The notes under the pieces are model-generated. The model was not told the DNA's origin. It was given only the letters and a program-made list of their open reading frames with translations, and did not search any database. A stretch of DNA of 9,580 nt from Spirochaetota bacterium (GTDB lineage Bacteria > Spirochaetota > Spirochaetia > DSM-27196 > PWMO01), in NCBI GenBank assembly GCA_009908735.1, contig JAAAOR010000070.1:1-9580 (forward strand), read 5' to 3'. Shown here in pieces: positions 1 to 6,675 of the stretch. Position numbers and translations under genes: made by a program. The number at the start of each line of letters is the position of its first letter. Position 1 is the first letter of the stretch.

Positions 1-6
1 CACAAA

Positions 7-22
7 GACTTAGCGCTAAGTC
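7..22. promoter_or_regulatory. 16-bp perfect palindrome, candidate operator
   Basis: GACTTAGCGCTAAGTC is a perfect 16-bp palindrome with no spacer. It lies about 185 bp upstream of the dehydrogenase start, in non-coding DNA. The TTAGC/GCTAA half-sites recur in the inverted repeat in front of dctP (1226-1250), and its core TAGCGCTA recurs just after dctP (2266-2273). Length and symmetry suit a dimeric GntR/FCD regulator, and one is encoded at the end of this locus. It could instead belong to a gene to the left of the window. I found no convincing -35/-10 pair around it. Confidence 0.4.
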
Positions 23-99
23 CTAACAATCATCGCACCTGGCACTTCAGCCCAAACCATCTACGAAATTGACCGCCCGCCGTTCGCCGGGAATTGCTG

Positions 100-142
100 G
101 CGTGGGACCACAAGGGCGCCCCACGCGCCGGGGCGGTACGCC
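100..142 (+). other. Leader segment with overlapping alternative hairpins
   Basis: Three short stems can be drawn in the region upstream of the dehydrogenase. The first pairs 100-106 (GCGTGGG) with 120-126 (CCCACGC). The second pairs 117-122 (CGCCCC) with 130-135 (GGGGCG). The third pairs 132-135 (GGCG) with 139-142 (CGCC) around a 3-nt loop. Stem 2 shares bases with both 1 and 3, so it excludes them. This resembles an attenuator layout. However, the segment is very GC-rich, so such pairings can arise by chance, and no U-tract follows. Confidence 0.25.
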
Positions 143-194
143 TGCTTGAAGGGAGCCATACCTTCCCCTATGCTCTGCGGGAGCATACATGCAC

Positions 195-201
195 AGGAGG
201 T
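195..201 (+). promoter_or_regulatory. Strong Shine-Dalgarno deciding the dehydrogenase start
   Basis: AGGAGGT ends 4 nt before the ATG at 206, an essentially full anti-16S match. It supports starting at 206 rather than at the in-frame TTG at 146, which would add 20 residues with no resemblance to the family. Confidence 0.85.
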
Positions 202-205
202 CCAT

Positions 206-1204
206 ATGGACGGCACAACGCCGAGAAGAGTGCTGGTTACGACCACGAGCTTTCAGGACACACAGGGACGCCACCACGACCTGCTCGCCGAGTCGGGGTG
301 GCAGGTCGAATACGAGCGCGGCCCGTTATCGGAGGCGTATCTTCTGAGTCTCCCCGCCCAATACGATGGTCTCATCTGCGGAGACGACCGACTGAGTGCC
401 CGCGCGATCGATCATCTCACACCGCAGCTGGAGTTCGTTTCAAAGTACGGTGTCGGTCTCGACTCGATCGACATCAACTATCTGGTCGAAAACGGCGTTC
501 GGCTCGCCTTCACTCCCGGCGTAAACGCCGACAGCGTCGCCGAGCTCACCATCCTGGCGGTCCTATCAGCGCTGAGGCATTATGCCACGTCCGTCTGGGA
601 GACGCGGGGTGGCACGTGGAAGCGGAGGACCGGCCATGAGCTCACAGGCAGACACGTGGGCATAGTCGGGCTCGGCAGCGTGGGCAAAGCGGTGGCCCAT
701 CGTATGAGTGCCATGGGCTGCGCAGTAACCGGCTACGACCCCATGCTCGATGAGGGAGACAAGCCCCAAGCGGCTCTCGAGCTGACAGATAATCTCGAAC
801 GGCTCCTCCGTGAATCCGATATCGTCACGCTGCACGCGCCGCTCGTAGCGGAAACCGAGGGCATGATCAACGCGCGTACCCTCGATCTCATGAAGGACGA
901 TGCGGTATTGGTCAACAACGCGCGCGGCAGCCTCGTTGATGAGAAGGCGGTCGCGGAGGCGCTCCGCGCGGGCACGCTCGGTCATTACTGCGCCGACGTT
1001 CTTACTGAGGAGCCGATGCCGAAGGGTCATGTTCTGCAGGCGCTCGAAGCGGCAAGCATAACACCGCACATCGGCAGCCGCACGAGCGAGGCAGTGGAAC
1101 GGCAGGCCGTCATGGCGGTGAACAACCTTTCACGCATGTTCGGTGGTGATGCCCCCCTCGCCGAGCCGAATCAATCGAAAAAAGTCTTTGACAGCATCTC
1201 ATAG
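206..1204 (+). CDS. D-2-hydroxyacid dehydrogenase, NAD-dependent (phosphoglycerate dehydrogenase-like)
   Basis: This is a 332-residue cytosolic oxidoreductase of the D-isomer-specific 2-hydroxyacid dehydrogenase family, which interconverts a D-2-hydroxy acid and its 2-oxo acid with NAD(H). The substrate-binding half contains the KYGVGLDSID motif (80-89), typical of SerA-like members. The Rossmann half has GLGSVG at 155-160 and an acidic residue, D178, after the second strand, which favours NAD over NADP. The catalytic set is complete: R240 in NNARGSLVDE, E269 and H288 in TPHIGSRT, with the usual spacing. Length is normal for a short-form enzyme; there is no ACT domain, so it is unlikely to be the regulated serine-biosynthesis SerA. 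It opens the locus, 60 nt before dctP, so a role in processing the imported acid or a product of it is likely. The exact substrate is unknown. Confidence 0.9.
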   Translation: MDGTTPRRVLVTTTSFQDTQGRHHDLLAESGWQVEYERGPLSEAYLLSLPAQYDGLICGDDRLSARAIDHLTPQLEFVSKYGVGLDSIDINYLVENGVRLAFTPGVNADSVAELTILAVLSALRHYATSVWETRGGTWKRRTGHELTGRHVGIVGLGSVGKAVAHRMSAMGCAVTGYDPMLDEGDKPQAALELTDNLERLLRESDIVTLHAPLVAETEGMINARTLDLMKDDAVLVNNARGSLVDEKAVAEALRAGTLGHYCADVLTEEPMPKGHVLQALEAASITPHIGSRTSEAVERQAVMAVNNLSRMFGGDAPLAEPNQSKKVFDSIS

Positions 1205-1216
1205 CGGGTGTACTGT
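1188..1216 (+). promoter_or_regulatory. Candidate sigma-70 promoter for the TRAP operon
   Basis: A perfect TTGACA (1188-1193) lies inside the last codons of the dehydrogenase gene. Seventeen bases later comes TACTGT (1211-1216), which matches the -10 consensus at positions 1, 2 and 6. Transcription would begin near 1223, immediately before the inverted repeat at 1226-1250. This would let dctP and the genes behind it be expressed independently of the dehydrogenase. The -10 is weak, so confidence is moderate. Confidence 0.45.
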
Positions 1217-1250
1217 TAAAACAGATTTAGCATATTTAACAGATGCTAAA
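1215..1250. promoter_or_regulatory. Nested inverted and direct repeats before dctP, candidate operator
   Basis: TTTAGCAT (1226-1233) and ATGCTAAA (1243-1250) form a perfect 8-bp inverted repeat with a 9-nt spacer. Interleaved with it are GTTAAA (1215-1220) paired with TTTAAC (1235-1240), and two direct copies of AACAGAT (1220-1226 and 1238-1244). The tract is strikingly AT-rich against its surroundings. It lies between a candidate promoter and the dctP Shine-Dalgarno (AGGAGG, 1251-1256). That is the position expected of a repressor site; the downstream GntR/FCD protein is the natural candidate. As RNA, the same repeat would form a weak stem directly next to the ribosome-binding site. Confidence 0.5.
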
Positions 1251-1264
1251 AGGAGGCTTTTCTT

Positions 1265-2263
1265 ATGAAACGATTATTGGTTATGGTTCTCATGTTCGGG
1301 CTGCTCTCCGGTGTCGGCCTGTTCGCCAGCGGTTCCGCCGAGGGCGAGATGATGGATTCCGGCGAATTGGTGTTTGCCCACCTCGGCAGCGAAGATACTG
1401 CCTATCACAAGGGCGCCATGCGATTCGGCGAACGGCTCGACGAGCTCACCGACGGGCGGTTTACGATCGAGATCTTCCCAAACGGCACAATGGGCGACGA
1501 AGGAGAGCTCTTCGAGCAGCAGACTGTCGGCCAGCTCGACTTCTCGATCGTCAATCCCGGGAAGATCGTGGAGTTCGCTCCGACTGCGAATATCTTCTCG
1601 ATTCCGTTCATGTGGCGGGATATCGATCACTGGAACAGCGTACTCGGGGGCGAAATCGGCGAGGAGATCGGTAATGCGATCCTCGAAGAATCCAACGTCA
1701 AGGTCATTGGCTACTTCGGCGGCGGCGTTCGAAACGTAATCAGCCGCAAAGAGCTGACCGGAATCGAGAGTCTCGAGGGTATGAAGCTGCGGACGAACCA
1801 GACGGAACCAGTCATTGCAGCATGGTCGGCTCTTGGGGCGAACCCGGTTCCCTACGCGTACCAGGAAGTCTACACGGGTCTTCAAACCGGTGCTATCGAC
1901 GGGCTGCTGAACGAGTCCGAGTGGGTGGAGATCATGGGATTCCATGAGGTCGCCCCCTACATCGGACAGTCCGAGCACGAGATCACGGTGAGATTCTTCA
2001 CCATGGCGGGAGATACGTGGAACCAGCTGAGCGCCGACGACCAGGATGCGTTCATGCAGGCCGCCGCGGATGCATCCGAGTATGCGCGAGAGCTGCAGCT
2101 CGAGATCGACATGCAAGCATTCGATCGACTGCAGGAAGAGGGCGCGATCCCCGTGGAATTCGACAAAGAGCGAATGCAGGAAATCGTGCGTGAGCCCGTC
2201 CTGGAGGCGGCCGCAGACCTCGGTCTTGCGGATCTCTATACGCGGATTCAAGAAGCGCAGTAA
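1265..2263 (+). CDS. dctP: TRAP transporter solute-binding protein, DctP family
   Basis: This 332-residue periplasmic protein captures the substrate of a tripartite ATP-independent (TRAP) transporter and delivers it to the DctQM membrane complex that follows. Residues 1-21 are a signal peptide (KR, then a hydrophobic run ending LFA). The mature start ASGSAEG has no lipobox cysteine, a style common in spirochaete binding proteins. Family hallmarks are GMKLRTNQT (172-180), whose R176 normally salt-bridges the carboxylate of the ligand; R156 in the GGGVRN strand; and QEVYTGLQTGAIDG (200-213). Length is typical. The ATG is set by AGGAGG at 1251-1256, 8 nt upstream. R176 indicates an organic acid ligand, but the sequence does not say which one. 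Confidence 0.93.
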   Translation: MKRLLVMVLMFGLLSGVGLFASGSAEGEMMDSGELVFAHLGSEDTAYHKGAMRFGERLDELTDGRFTIEIFPNGTMGDEGELFEQQTVGQLDFSIVNPGKIVEFAPTANIFSIPFMWRDIDHWNSVLGGEIGEEIGNAILEESNVKVIGYFGGGVRNVISRKELTGIESLEGMKLRTNQTEPVIAAWSALGANPVPYAYQEVYTGLQTGAIDGLLNESEWVEIMGFHEVAPYIGQSEHEITVRFFTMAGDTWNQLSADDQDAFMQAAADASEYARELQLEIDMQAFDRLQEEGAIPVEFDKERMQEIVREPVLEAAADLGLADLYTRIQEAQ

Positions 2264-2265
2264 AA

Positions 2266-2273
2266 TAGCGCTA
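2266..2273. promoter_or_regulatory. Short palindrome TAGCGCTA after dctP
   Basis: TAGCGCTA begins 2 nt after the dctP stop. It is the same core as the centre of the 16-bp palindrome at 7-22. Eight bases is short and may be coincidental; it is listed because of the match and its intergenic position. Confidence 0.2.
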
Positions 2274-2282
2274 CATATCCTG

Positions 2283-2312
2283 CGGCCCCTGTCTCTCATG
2301 CGGCGGGGGCCG
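2283..2312 (+). terminator. Intergenic GC-rich hairpin between dctP and dctQ, possible attenuator
   Basis: CGGCCCC (2283-2289) pairs perfectly with GGGGCCG (2306-2312) around a 16-nt loop and is followed by TTTGT. The T-run is too short for a strong intrinsic terminator. In TRAP operons the binding protein is needed in excess over the permease. A partial terminator or an RNA-stabilising stem here would produce that ratio; this role is inference. Confidence 0.45.
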
Positions 2313-2335
2313 TTTGTCTAGTATGGGGGTCGCCG

Positions 2336-2941
2336 ATGTCAATGGATAAGCCGTCTGGAAACGGAGCGTTCACATGGTTCTACAGATTGAACCACAGGCT
2401 CGAGCAGGCGCTTGAGTTCATTGGAACGTCACTCTTGGGCATATTCATCGTGCTCGTAATCTATCAGATCATCAGCAGGAATATTGACTTCATTCCGGTG
2501 ATCCTCTGGACCGAGGAAGTCTCGCGGTTCAGCTTCATGTGGATGATCATGATGGGTGCTACGATCGGACTGCTTCACTCGGACCATTTTCTCATCGACA
2601 TATTCGAGAACAACGCGAAAGCGAGACGTGTGGCTGCGGTGGTGCGCGAGATACTCATCCTGATAACACTGCTCGTGTTCCTAACTTATGGCTGGCAGTT
2701 CGGAATGACCGGCACACGGCGGATATCGATGGCGGCGAAGCTGCCTATGGTCTACGTATACATGTCCTTTTTCGTTATGGGACTGTTCGGAGCGATTTTC
2801 ACCCTCCAGCGGATGCTGATGATGGCTCAGACGGGAGTTGATGAGGTGCAATCGGAGCTCGATCAGGACGACGCGTTCGCCTTCGATTCGGACGCCGACA
2901 TGGAGTTCGATGCAGATCAATTAGAGGACGGGAGAGAGTAA
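2336..2941 (+). CDS. dctQ: TRAP transporter small permease, DctQ family
   Basis: This 201-residue inner-membrane protein is the small subunit of the TRAP permease. It has four hydrophobic helices at roughly 27-46, 65-82, 103-120 and 136-160, the standard DctQ topology. The motif WTEEVSRFSFMWMIMMGA (58-75), with paired glutamates and an arginine before helix 2, is diagnostic of the family. The start at 2336 is favoured over an in-frame ATG at 2342 because GGGGG (2325-2329) sits 6 nt from the first. The Shine-Dalgarno is imperfect. Oddly, residues 169-201 form an acidic tail with 15 Asp/Glu among 33 residues and a single Arg, which most DctQ proteins lack. The stop is 4 nt from dctM, so translation of the two is probably coupled. 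Confidence 0.9.
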   Translation: MSMDKPSGNGAFTWFYRLNHRLEQALEFIGTSLLGIFIVLVIYQIISRNIDFIPVILWTEEVSRFSFMWMIMMGATIGLLHSDHFLIDIFENNAKARRVAAVVREILILITLLVFLTYGWQFGMTGTRRISMAAKLPMVYVYMSFFVMGLFGAIFTLQRMLMMAQTGVDEVQSELDQDDAFAFDSDADMEFDADQLEDGRE

Positions 2942-2945
2942 AACT

Positions 2946-4253
2946 ATGCTGGGAGCGGAACTTCTCTGGCTGCTGCCGATCCTTTTGTTCGCCGTCATGC
3001 TGTTTTTGGTGGTCATCGGAACCCCGGTGGCGTTCGCGCTGGTACTGACCTCGATGGCCATTGTTACACTGGACCCCCGGTTACAGATGTGGACGGTGTT
3101 TCAGCGGATGTTCAACGGAATGAACTCGTTCGTGTTGTTGGCCATTCCGCTGTTCCTGTTGGCCGGGAACCTGATGAACAATGCGAATATCACGAGCCGG
3201 CTCATAACGCTCGCCCGCCATCTGGTCGGGCACATAAAGGGTGCACTCGCGCACGTGAACGTGTTGGTGAGCATGCTGTTTGCCGGTGTCTCGGGCTCCT
3301 CCACAGCCGACAGCGCCGGAATCGGTACGGTACTCATCCCCGCCATGGTGAAACAGGGCTATCCGAGGGCCCTGAGCGTGTCGGTCACTGCAGCCTCATC
3401 TGTCATGGGCATCATCATCCCTCCGAGCATTAACATGATCGTCTGGGGAGCGCTCACCAATACGTCGGTGGCAGCGATGTTTCTCGGCGGTTTCATTCCG
3501 GGGGTCATGATAGCCGGCGGACAAATGGCGCTCAACGTCTTTCTGGTAAAAAAATACGACGTGCCAGTGTATCGGCGCTCCACGCTGAAAGAGATATTCA
3601 CCAGCGGGCGCGACGGCATGCTGGCGGCCGGCATTCCGATCATCATTATCGGCGGGTTGGTTGCCGGCATTGTCAGTCCGACCGAGGCCGCCGTCACCGC
3701 CGTGCTCTACTCACTCATTCTTGGAGTCTTCGTTTACAAGGATCTCGACACCCGTAAGATAATCAAGTCGGGCCGTGACACCGTGAAGCTCTCTTCGTTG
3801 TCGCTCTTCAGCCTGGTGGCTGCGTCAGTGTTCGGCTATCTCATCTCTTTCTACAAGATCCCGGATCTTCTGCTGCAGAACATGCCGGCGCAGAACACCA
3901 CCGCGCTGCTACTCGTGATGGTATTCGTGATGCTCGTCATCGGGACCTTCATGGACGCGCTTCCGGCAATGGCGATTCTGGCGCCGCTCTTCATGCCCCT
4001 CGTTCGAGCGGCCGGTATCCACCCAGTTCATTTCGGGCTCATCGCGGTTATGGCACTCGGTCTCGGCCTGGTCACGCCGCCCTATGGCCTGTGTCTGATG
4101 ATCTCGGCGAAGATCGGCAACATATCCATGGTGCGTGCGTTCAGAACGACGCTCGCGTATCTGGCAATCATGCTGGTGATCATAGTCATCATCGTTCTGC
4201 TGCCGGATACGGTCATGTTGCTGCCGCGGCTACTCGTCCCCGACTTCATTTAG
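2946..4253 (+). CDS. dctM: TRAP transporter large permease, DctM family
   Basis: This 435-residue inner-membrane protein is the transport-catalysing subunit that couples ion influx to substrate uptake together with DctQ and DctP. It is hydrophobic almost throughout, with about a dozen membrane segments. Conserved stretches are present in order: GVSGSSTADSAGIG (114-127) in the first hairpin-loop region, IIPPS (157-161), GIVSPTEAAV (241-250), GTFMD (333-337) and VTPPYG (376-381). Length is normal for a stand-alone DctM, so this is not a DctQM fusion. GGGAGAG just before the ATG overlaps the end of dctQ and serves as the ribosome-binding site. The gene completes the transporter; the CoA-transferase gene follows after 15 nt. 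Confidence 0.94.
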   Translation: MLGAELLWLLPILLFAVMLFLVVIGTPVAFALVLTSMAIVTLDPRLQMWTVFQRMFNGMNSFVLLAIPLFLLAGNLMNNANITSRLITLARHLVGHIKGALAHVNVLVSMLFAGVSGSSTADSAGIGTVLIPAMVKQGYPRALSVSVTAASSVMGIIIPPSINMIVWGALTNTSVAAMFLGGFIPGVMIAGGQMALNVFLVKKYDVPVYRRSTLKEIFTSGRDGMLAAGIPIIIIGGLVAGIVSPTEAAVTAVLYSLILGVFVYKDLDTRKIIKSGRDTVKLSSLSLFSLVAASVFGYLISFYKIPDLLLQNMPAQNTTALLLVMVFVMLVIGTFMDALPAMAILAPLFMPLVRAAGIHPVHFGLIAVMALGLGLVTPPYGLCLMISAKIGNISMVRAFRTTLAYLAIMLVIIVIIVLLPDTVMLLPRLLVPDFI

Positions 4254-4268
4254 GAGCCACTTGGCATC

Positions 4269-5873
4269 ATGGAAAAGGAATCTGAATCGAAAATCATCCC
4301 CTCGGAAGACGTCGGAGCTCTTATTCGGGACGGCGCTACCATCACTGTCAGCTCTTCCAGCGGTCTCGGTTGTCCAGATCTGGTACTTCGCCGGATCGGC
4401 GAATACTTCGCGGCAACCGGACATCCGCGCGATATCACTTCGCTGCACCCCATCGCCGCGGGCGATATGTACGGTATTGACGGAATCGACCGCCTGGCGC
4501 GCCGCGGTCTCCTCAAACGCATTCTGGCCGGTTCCTACCCCTCCGGTCCTTCATCGATGGAATCGCCCAAGATTTGGCGGATGATCCACGATAACGAGGT
4601 GGAAGCCTATAATATTCCAAGCGGAGTTCTCTTCGATATGCACAGAGACGGCGTCGCCGGACGTCCCGGCTCTCTGACTTCGGTGGGAATGGACACATTC
4701 GCCGATCCTCGGCGCAACGGGTGTAAAATGAATGCGGCGACGACCGAGGATATCGTGACCGTCGAGCGCGTTCAGGGCCAGGACTGGCTGTTCTTTCCGG
4801 CGGTCCATCCCGACGTGACGATCGTCCGCGGTACGACCGGCGATGAGGCCGGCAACATCTCGATGGAGCACGAAGGTGCCTACCTCGGCGCTGTAGACCA
4901 GGCAATGGCCGCCAAGGCCAATGGCGGAATCGTCATCGCTCAGGTCAAACGCACCACGAAGGCCGGAAGCATCCCCCCTCAGCAGGTGCACATTCCCTCG
5001 ATGCTCGTCGACTACGTAGTGCAAGACCCCGATCAAATGCAAACCACCGAGACGACCCATGACCCCGCCATCTCGGGCGAGATTCGCCGTCCCGGAACGG
5101 TTGCCCAACCCGTGCCCTTCGGTCCCGAGAAAGTGATAGCGCGTAGGGCGGCGCGCGAGCTTCGGGCGGGCCGACGGGTGAACCTGGGCTTCGGCATCTC
5201 GGCGTTGGTACCTCACGTGCTGGCCGAGACCGATGAAGAAAACACCGTGACATGGGCTATTGAGCAGGGAGCCGTCGGTGGATTGCCGCTGACCGGATTT
5301 GCGTTCGGGTGTGCCGCGAATCCGCAGGCCATCGTACCCTCACCTCAGCAATTCTCCTTCTTCCAGGGTGGCGGGCTGCATCAGTCGCTACTGTCGTTCA
5401 TGCAGGTGGATGGTGCCGGCAATGTCAACGTTTCGAAGCTTGCTGCCAAACCGCACGTCACCGCCGGCTGCGGTGGATTCGTGGATATCGTACACGGGAC
5501 GCCCAACCTCGTGTTCTGCGGCATGTTCCGCGCCGGTGGACTCGAGATAGATATCGAGGGCGGGCGGGTGCACATCAAGCAGGAGGGGCGCCACGCGAAG
5601 TTCGTGCCGTCCGTTGAGCACGTCACCTTCAGCGGGGCATGGGGCATGGCTCGAGAAAAGAATGTGCTGTACGTAACTGAGCGCGGCGTGTTTCGCCTTA
5701 CGCCGCACGGCATTGAGCTTGTTGAAGTGGCTCCGGGCATCGACACACAACGTGACATTCAAGACCAGGCGGAAATCGAGATTTCTATTTCGCCGGAGCT
5801 TCGTGAGATGGACTCCAGACTCTTCATGCCGGAGTCCACCCCGCTTGTTGATTCCGCACTCGGGAGAGACTAA
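4269..5873 (+). CDS. Two-domain family I acyl-CoA transferase (YdiF/propionate CoA-transferase type)
   Basis: This 534-residue cytosolic enzyme moves CoA between acyl-CoA and a free carboxylate through a glutamyl-CoA thioester. It has the alpha (about 1-270) and beta (about 285-515) CoA-transferase domains fused in one chain, as in E. coli YdiF and clostridial propionate CoA-transferase, and it matches them in length. The catalytic glutamate is E332 in AIEQGAVGG, close to the position known in YdiF (E333). CGGFVDI (401-407) matches the conserved glycine-rich loop that follows in the beta domain. The Shine-Dalgarno AGGAG overlaps the dctM stop and is 12 nt from the ATG, rather far, so expression may depend on upstream translation. 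Following the TRAP genes and preceding a crotonase, it probably activates the imported acid using acetyl-CoA or another donor. Chain length and donor are not evident. Confidence 0.9.
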   Translation: MEKESESKIIPSEDVGALIRDGATITVSSSSGLGCPDLVLRRIGEYFAATGHPRDITSLHPIAAGDMYGIDGIDRLARRGLLKRILAGSYPSGPSSMESPKIWRMIHDNEVEAYNIPSGVLFDMHRDGVAGRPGSLTSVGMDTFADPRRNGCKMNAATTEDIVTVERVQGQDWLFFPAVHPDVTIVRGTTGDEAGNISMEHEGAYLGAVDQAMAAKANGGIVIAQVKRTTKAGSIPPQQVHIPSMLVDYVVQDPDQMQTTETTHDPAISGEIRRPGTVAQPVPFGPEKVIARRAARELRAGRRVNLGFGISALVPHVLAETDEENTVTWAIEQGAVGGLPLTGFAFGCAANPQAIVPSPQQFSFFQGGGLHQSLLSFMQVDGAGNVNVSKLAAKPHVTAGCGGFVDIVHGTPNLVFCGMFRAGGLEIDIEGGRVHIKQEGRHAKFVPSVEHVTFSGAWGMAREKNVLYVTERGVFRLTPHGIELVEVAPGIDTQRDIQDQAEIEISISPELREMDSRLFMPESTPLVDSALGRD

Positions 5874-5877
5874 TACC

Positions 5878-6660
5878 ATGTCCGGCGATACACATACGAT
5901 TCAATCGACTCGAGAAGGCCACATAGGCGTCATCACATTGAGCCGAGCGGACAAACTGAACGCGCTCACCTCGTCCATGATCGAGGCGCTCGAGCGTGCG
6001 CTCGGGGAATTGTCGGACGACGATTCTGTACGTGCGGTGATAATGGAAAGCAGTTCCGACCGGGCATTCAGCGCCGGCGCGGACATCGGTGAATGGGGAG
6101 GCCTCGAGCCCCTCGACATGTGGCGGCAATGGATTCCACGTGGCAACCGTGTTTTCTCGAAATTGGCGGCGCTCCGCCAGCCCACCATTGCAGTAATAAG
6201 CGGGATTGCGTACGGGGGGGGACTCGAGCTCGCGCTCGCCTGTGACTTTCGTGTCGCCACGGAGTCGGCGAGGTTCGCGATGCCGGAGGTCACCATCGGC
6301 ACTGTTCCCGGTTGGCGCGGTCTCGGTCGGTTGAGCGATGTCGTTGGAACGGCTCGGGCCAAGGAAATGGTTCTAACCGGTAAGTCCGTCGACGCCACCA
6401 CAGCTGCAAGCTGGGGACTCGTGAATAGTGTCGTGCGGGACCGCACGACGGCGGTGCACTCGGCAAGGGATCTCGCCCGCGATATTGCTGCAAACGCGCC
6501 GATAGCGGTGCAGACTGCCAAGTCGCTTCTCAACACCGGGGCTGCGGGCGGGGAGGCGACAGACGCGGTCGTCGGCGCGATGACCGCGTTCACACAGGAC
6601 GCGCGAGAGGGTACGAATTCCTTTCGTGAAAAGCGCCCACCACGCTTCACGGGAACCTGA
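5878..6660 (+). CDS. Enoyl-CoA hydratase/isomerase (crotonase family)
   Basis: This 260-residue cytosolic enzyme has the crotonase fold and likely hydrates a 2-enoyl-CoA to a 3-hydroxyacyl-CoA. The oxyanion-hole motifs are FSAGADI (64-70) and SGIAYGGGLELALACD (108-123). Both glutamates that act as general acid/base in true hydratases are present: E117 in the GGGLEL helix and E137 in MPEVTIGTVPG. The C-terminal FREKRPPRF (249-257) is also usual for the family. One change is GWRG (145-148) where classical hydratases have GAGG, which may adjust the acyl pocket. The start at 5878 follows GGGAGAG by 9 nt, and the gene is 4 nt after the CoA-transferase, so the pair is almost certainly cotranscribed. 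An isomerase or other crotonase reaction cannot be excluded. Confidence 0.88.
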   Translation: MSGDTHTIQSTREGHIGVITLSRADKLNALTSSMIEALERALGELSDDDSVRAVIMESSSDRAFSAGADIGEWGGLEPLDMWRQWIPRGNRVFSKLAALRQPTIAVISGIAYGGGLELALACDFRVATESARFAMPEVTIGTVPGWRGLGRLSDVVGTARAKEMVLTGKSVDATTAASWGLVNSVVRDRTTAVHSARDLARDIAANAPIAVQTAKSLLNTGAAGGEATDAVVGAMTAFTQDAREGTNSFREKRPPRFTGT

Positions 6661-6675
6661 CCAGGAGAACGAGTG

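Noticed and set aside
69..97. TTGACC as a -35 element for the dehydrogenase
   Set aside because: No acceptable -10 lies 16-18 bp downstream; the following DNA is GC-rich.
146..205. TTG-initiated extension of the dehydrogenase
   Set aside because: The near-perfect Shine-Dalgarno at 195-201 points to ATG 206, and the extra 20 residues are not family-like.
94..639. 181-codon open frame on the plus strand at the left edge
   Set aside because: Arg-rich, no family resemblance, and it overlaps the dehydrogenase gene in another frame.
1274..2299. 341-codon open frame on the minus strand opposite dctP
   Set aside because: It lies entirely against a well-supported DctP gene, has no recognisable domain or ribosome-binding site, and has the odd composition of an antisense frame in GC-rich DNA.
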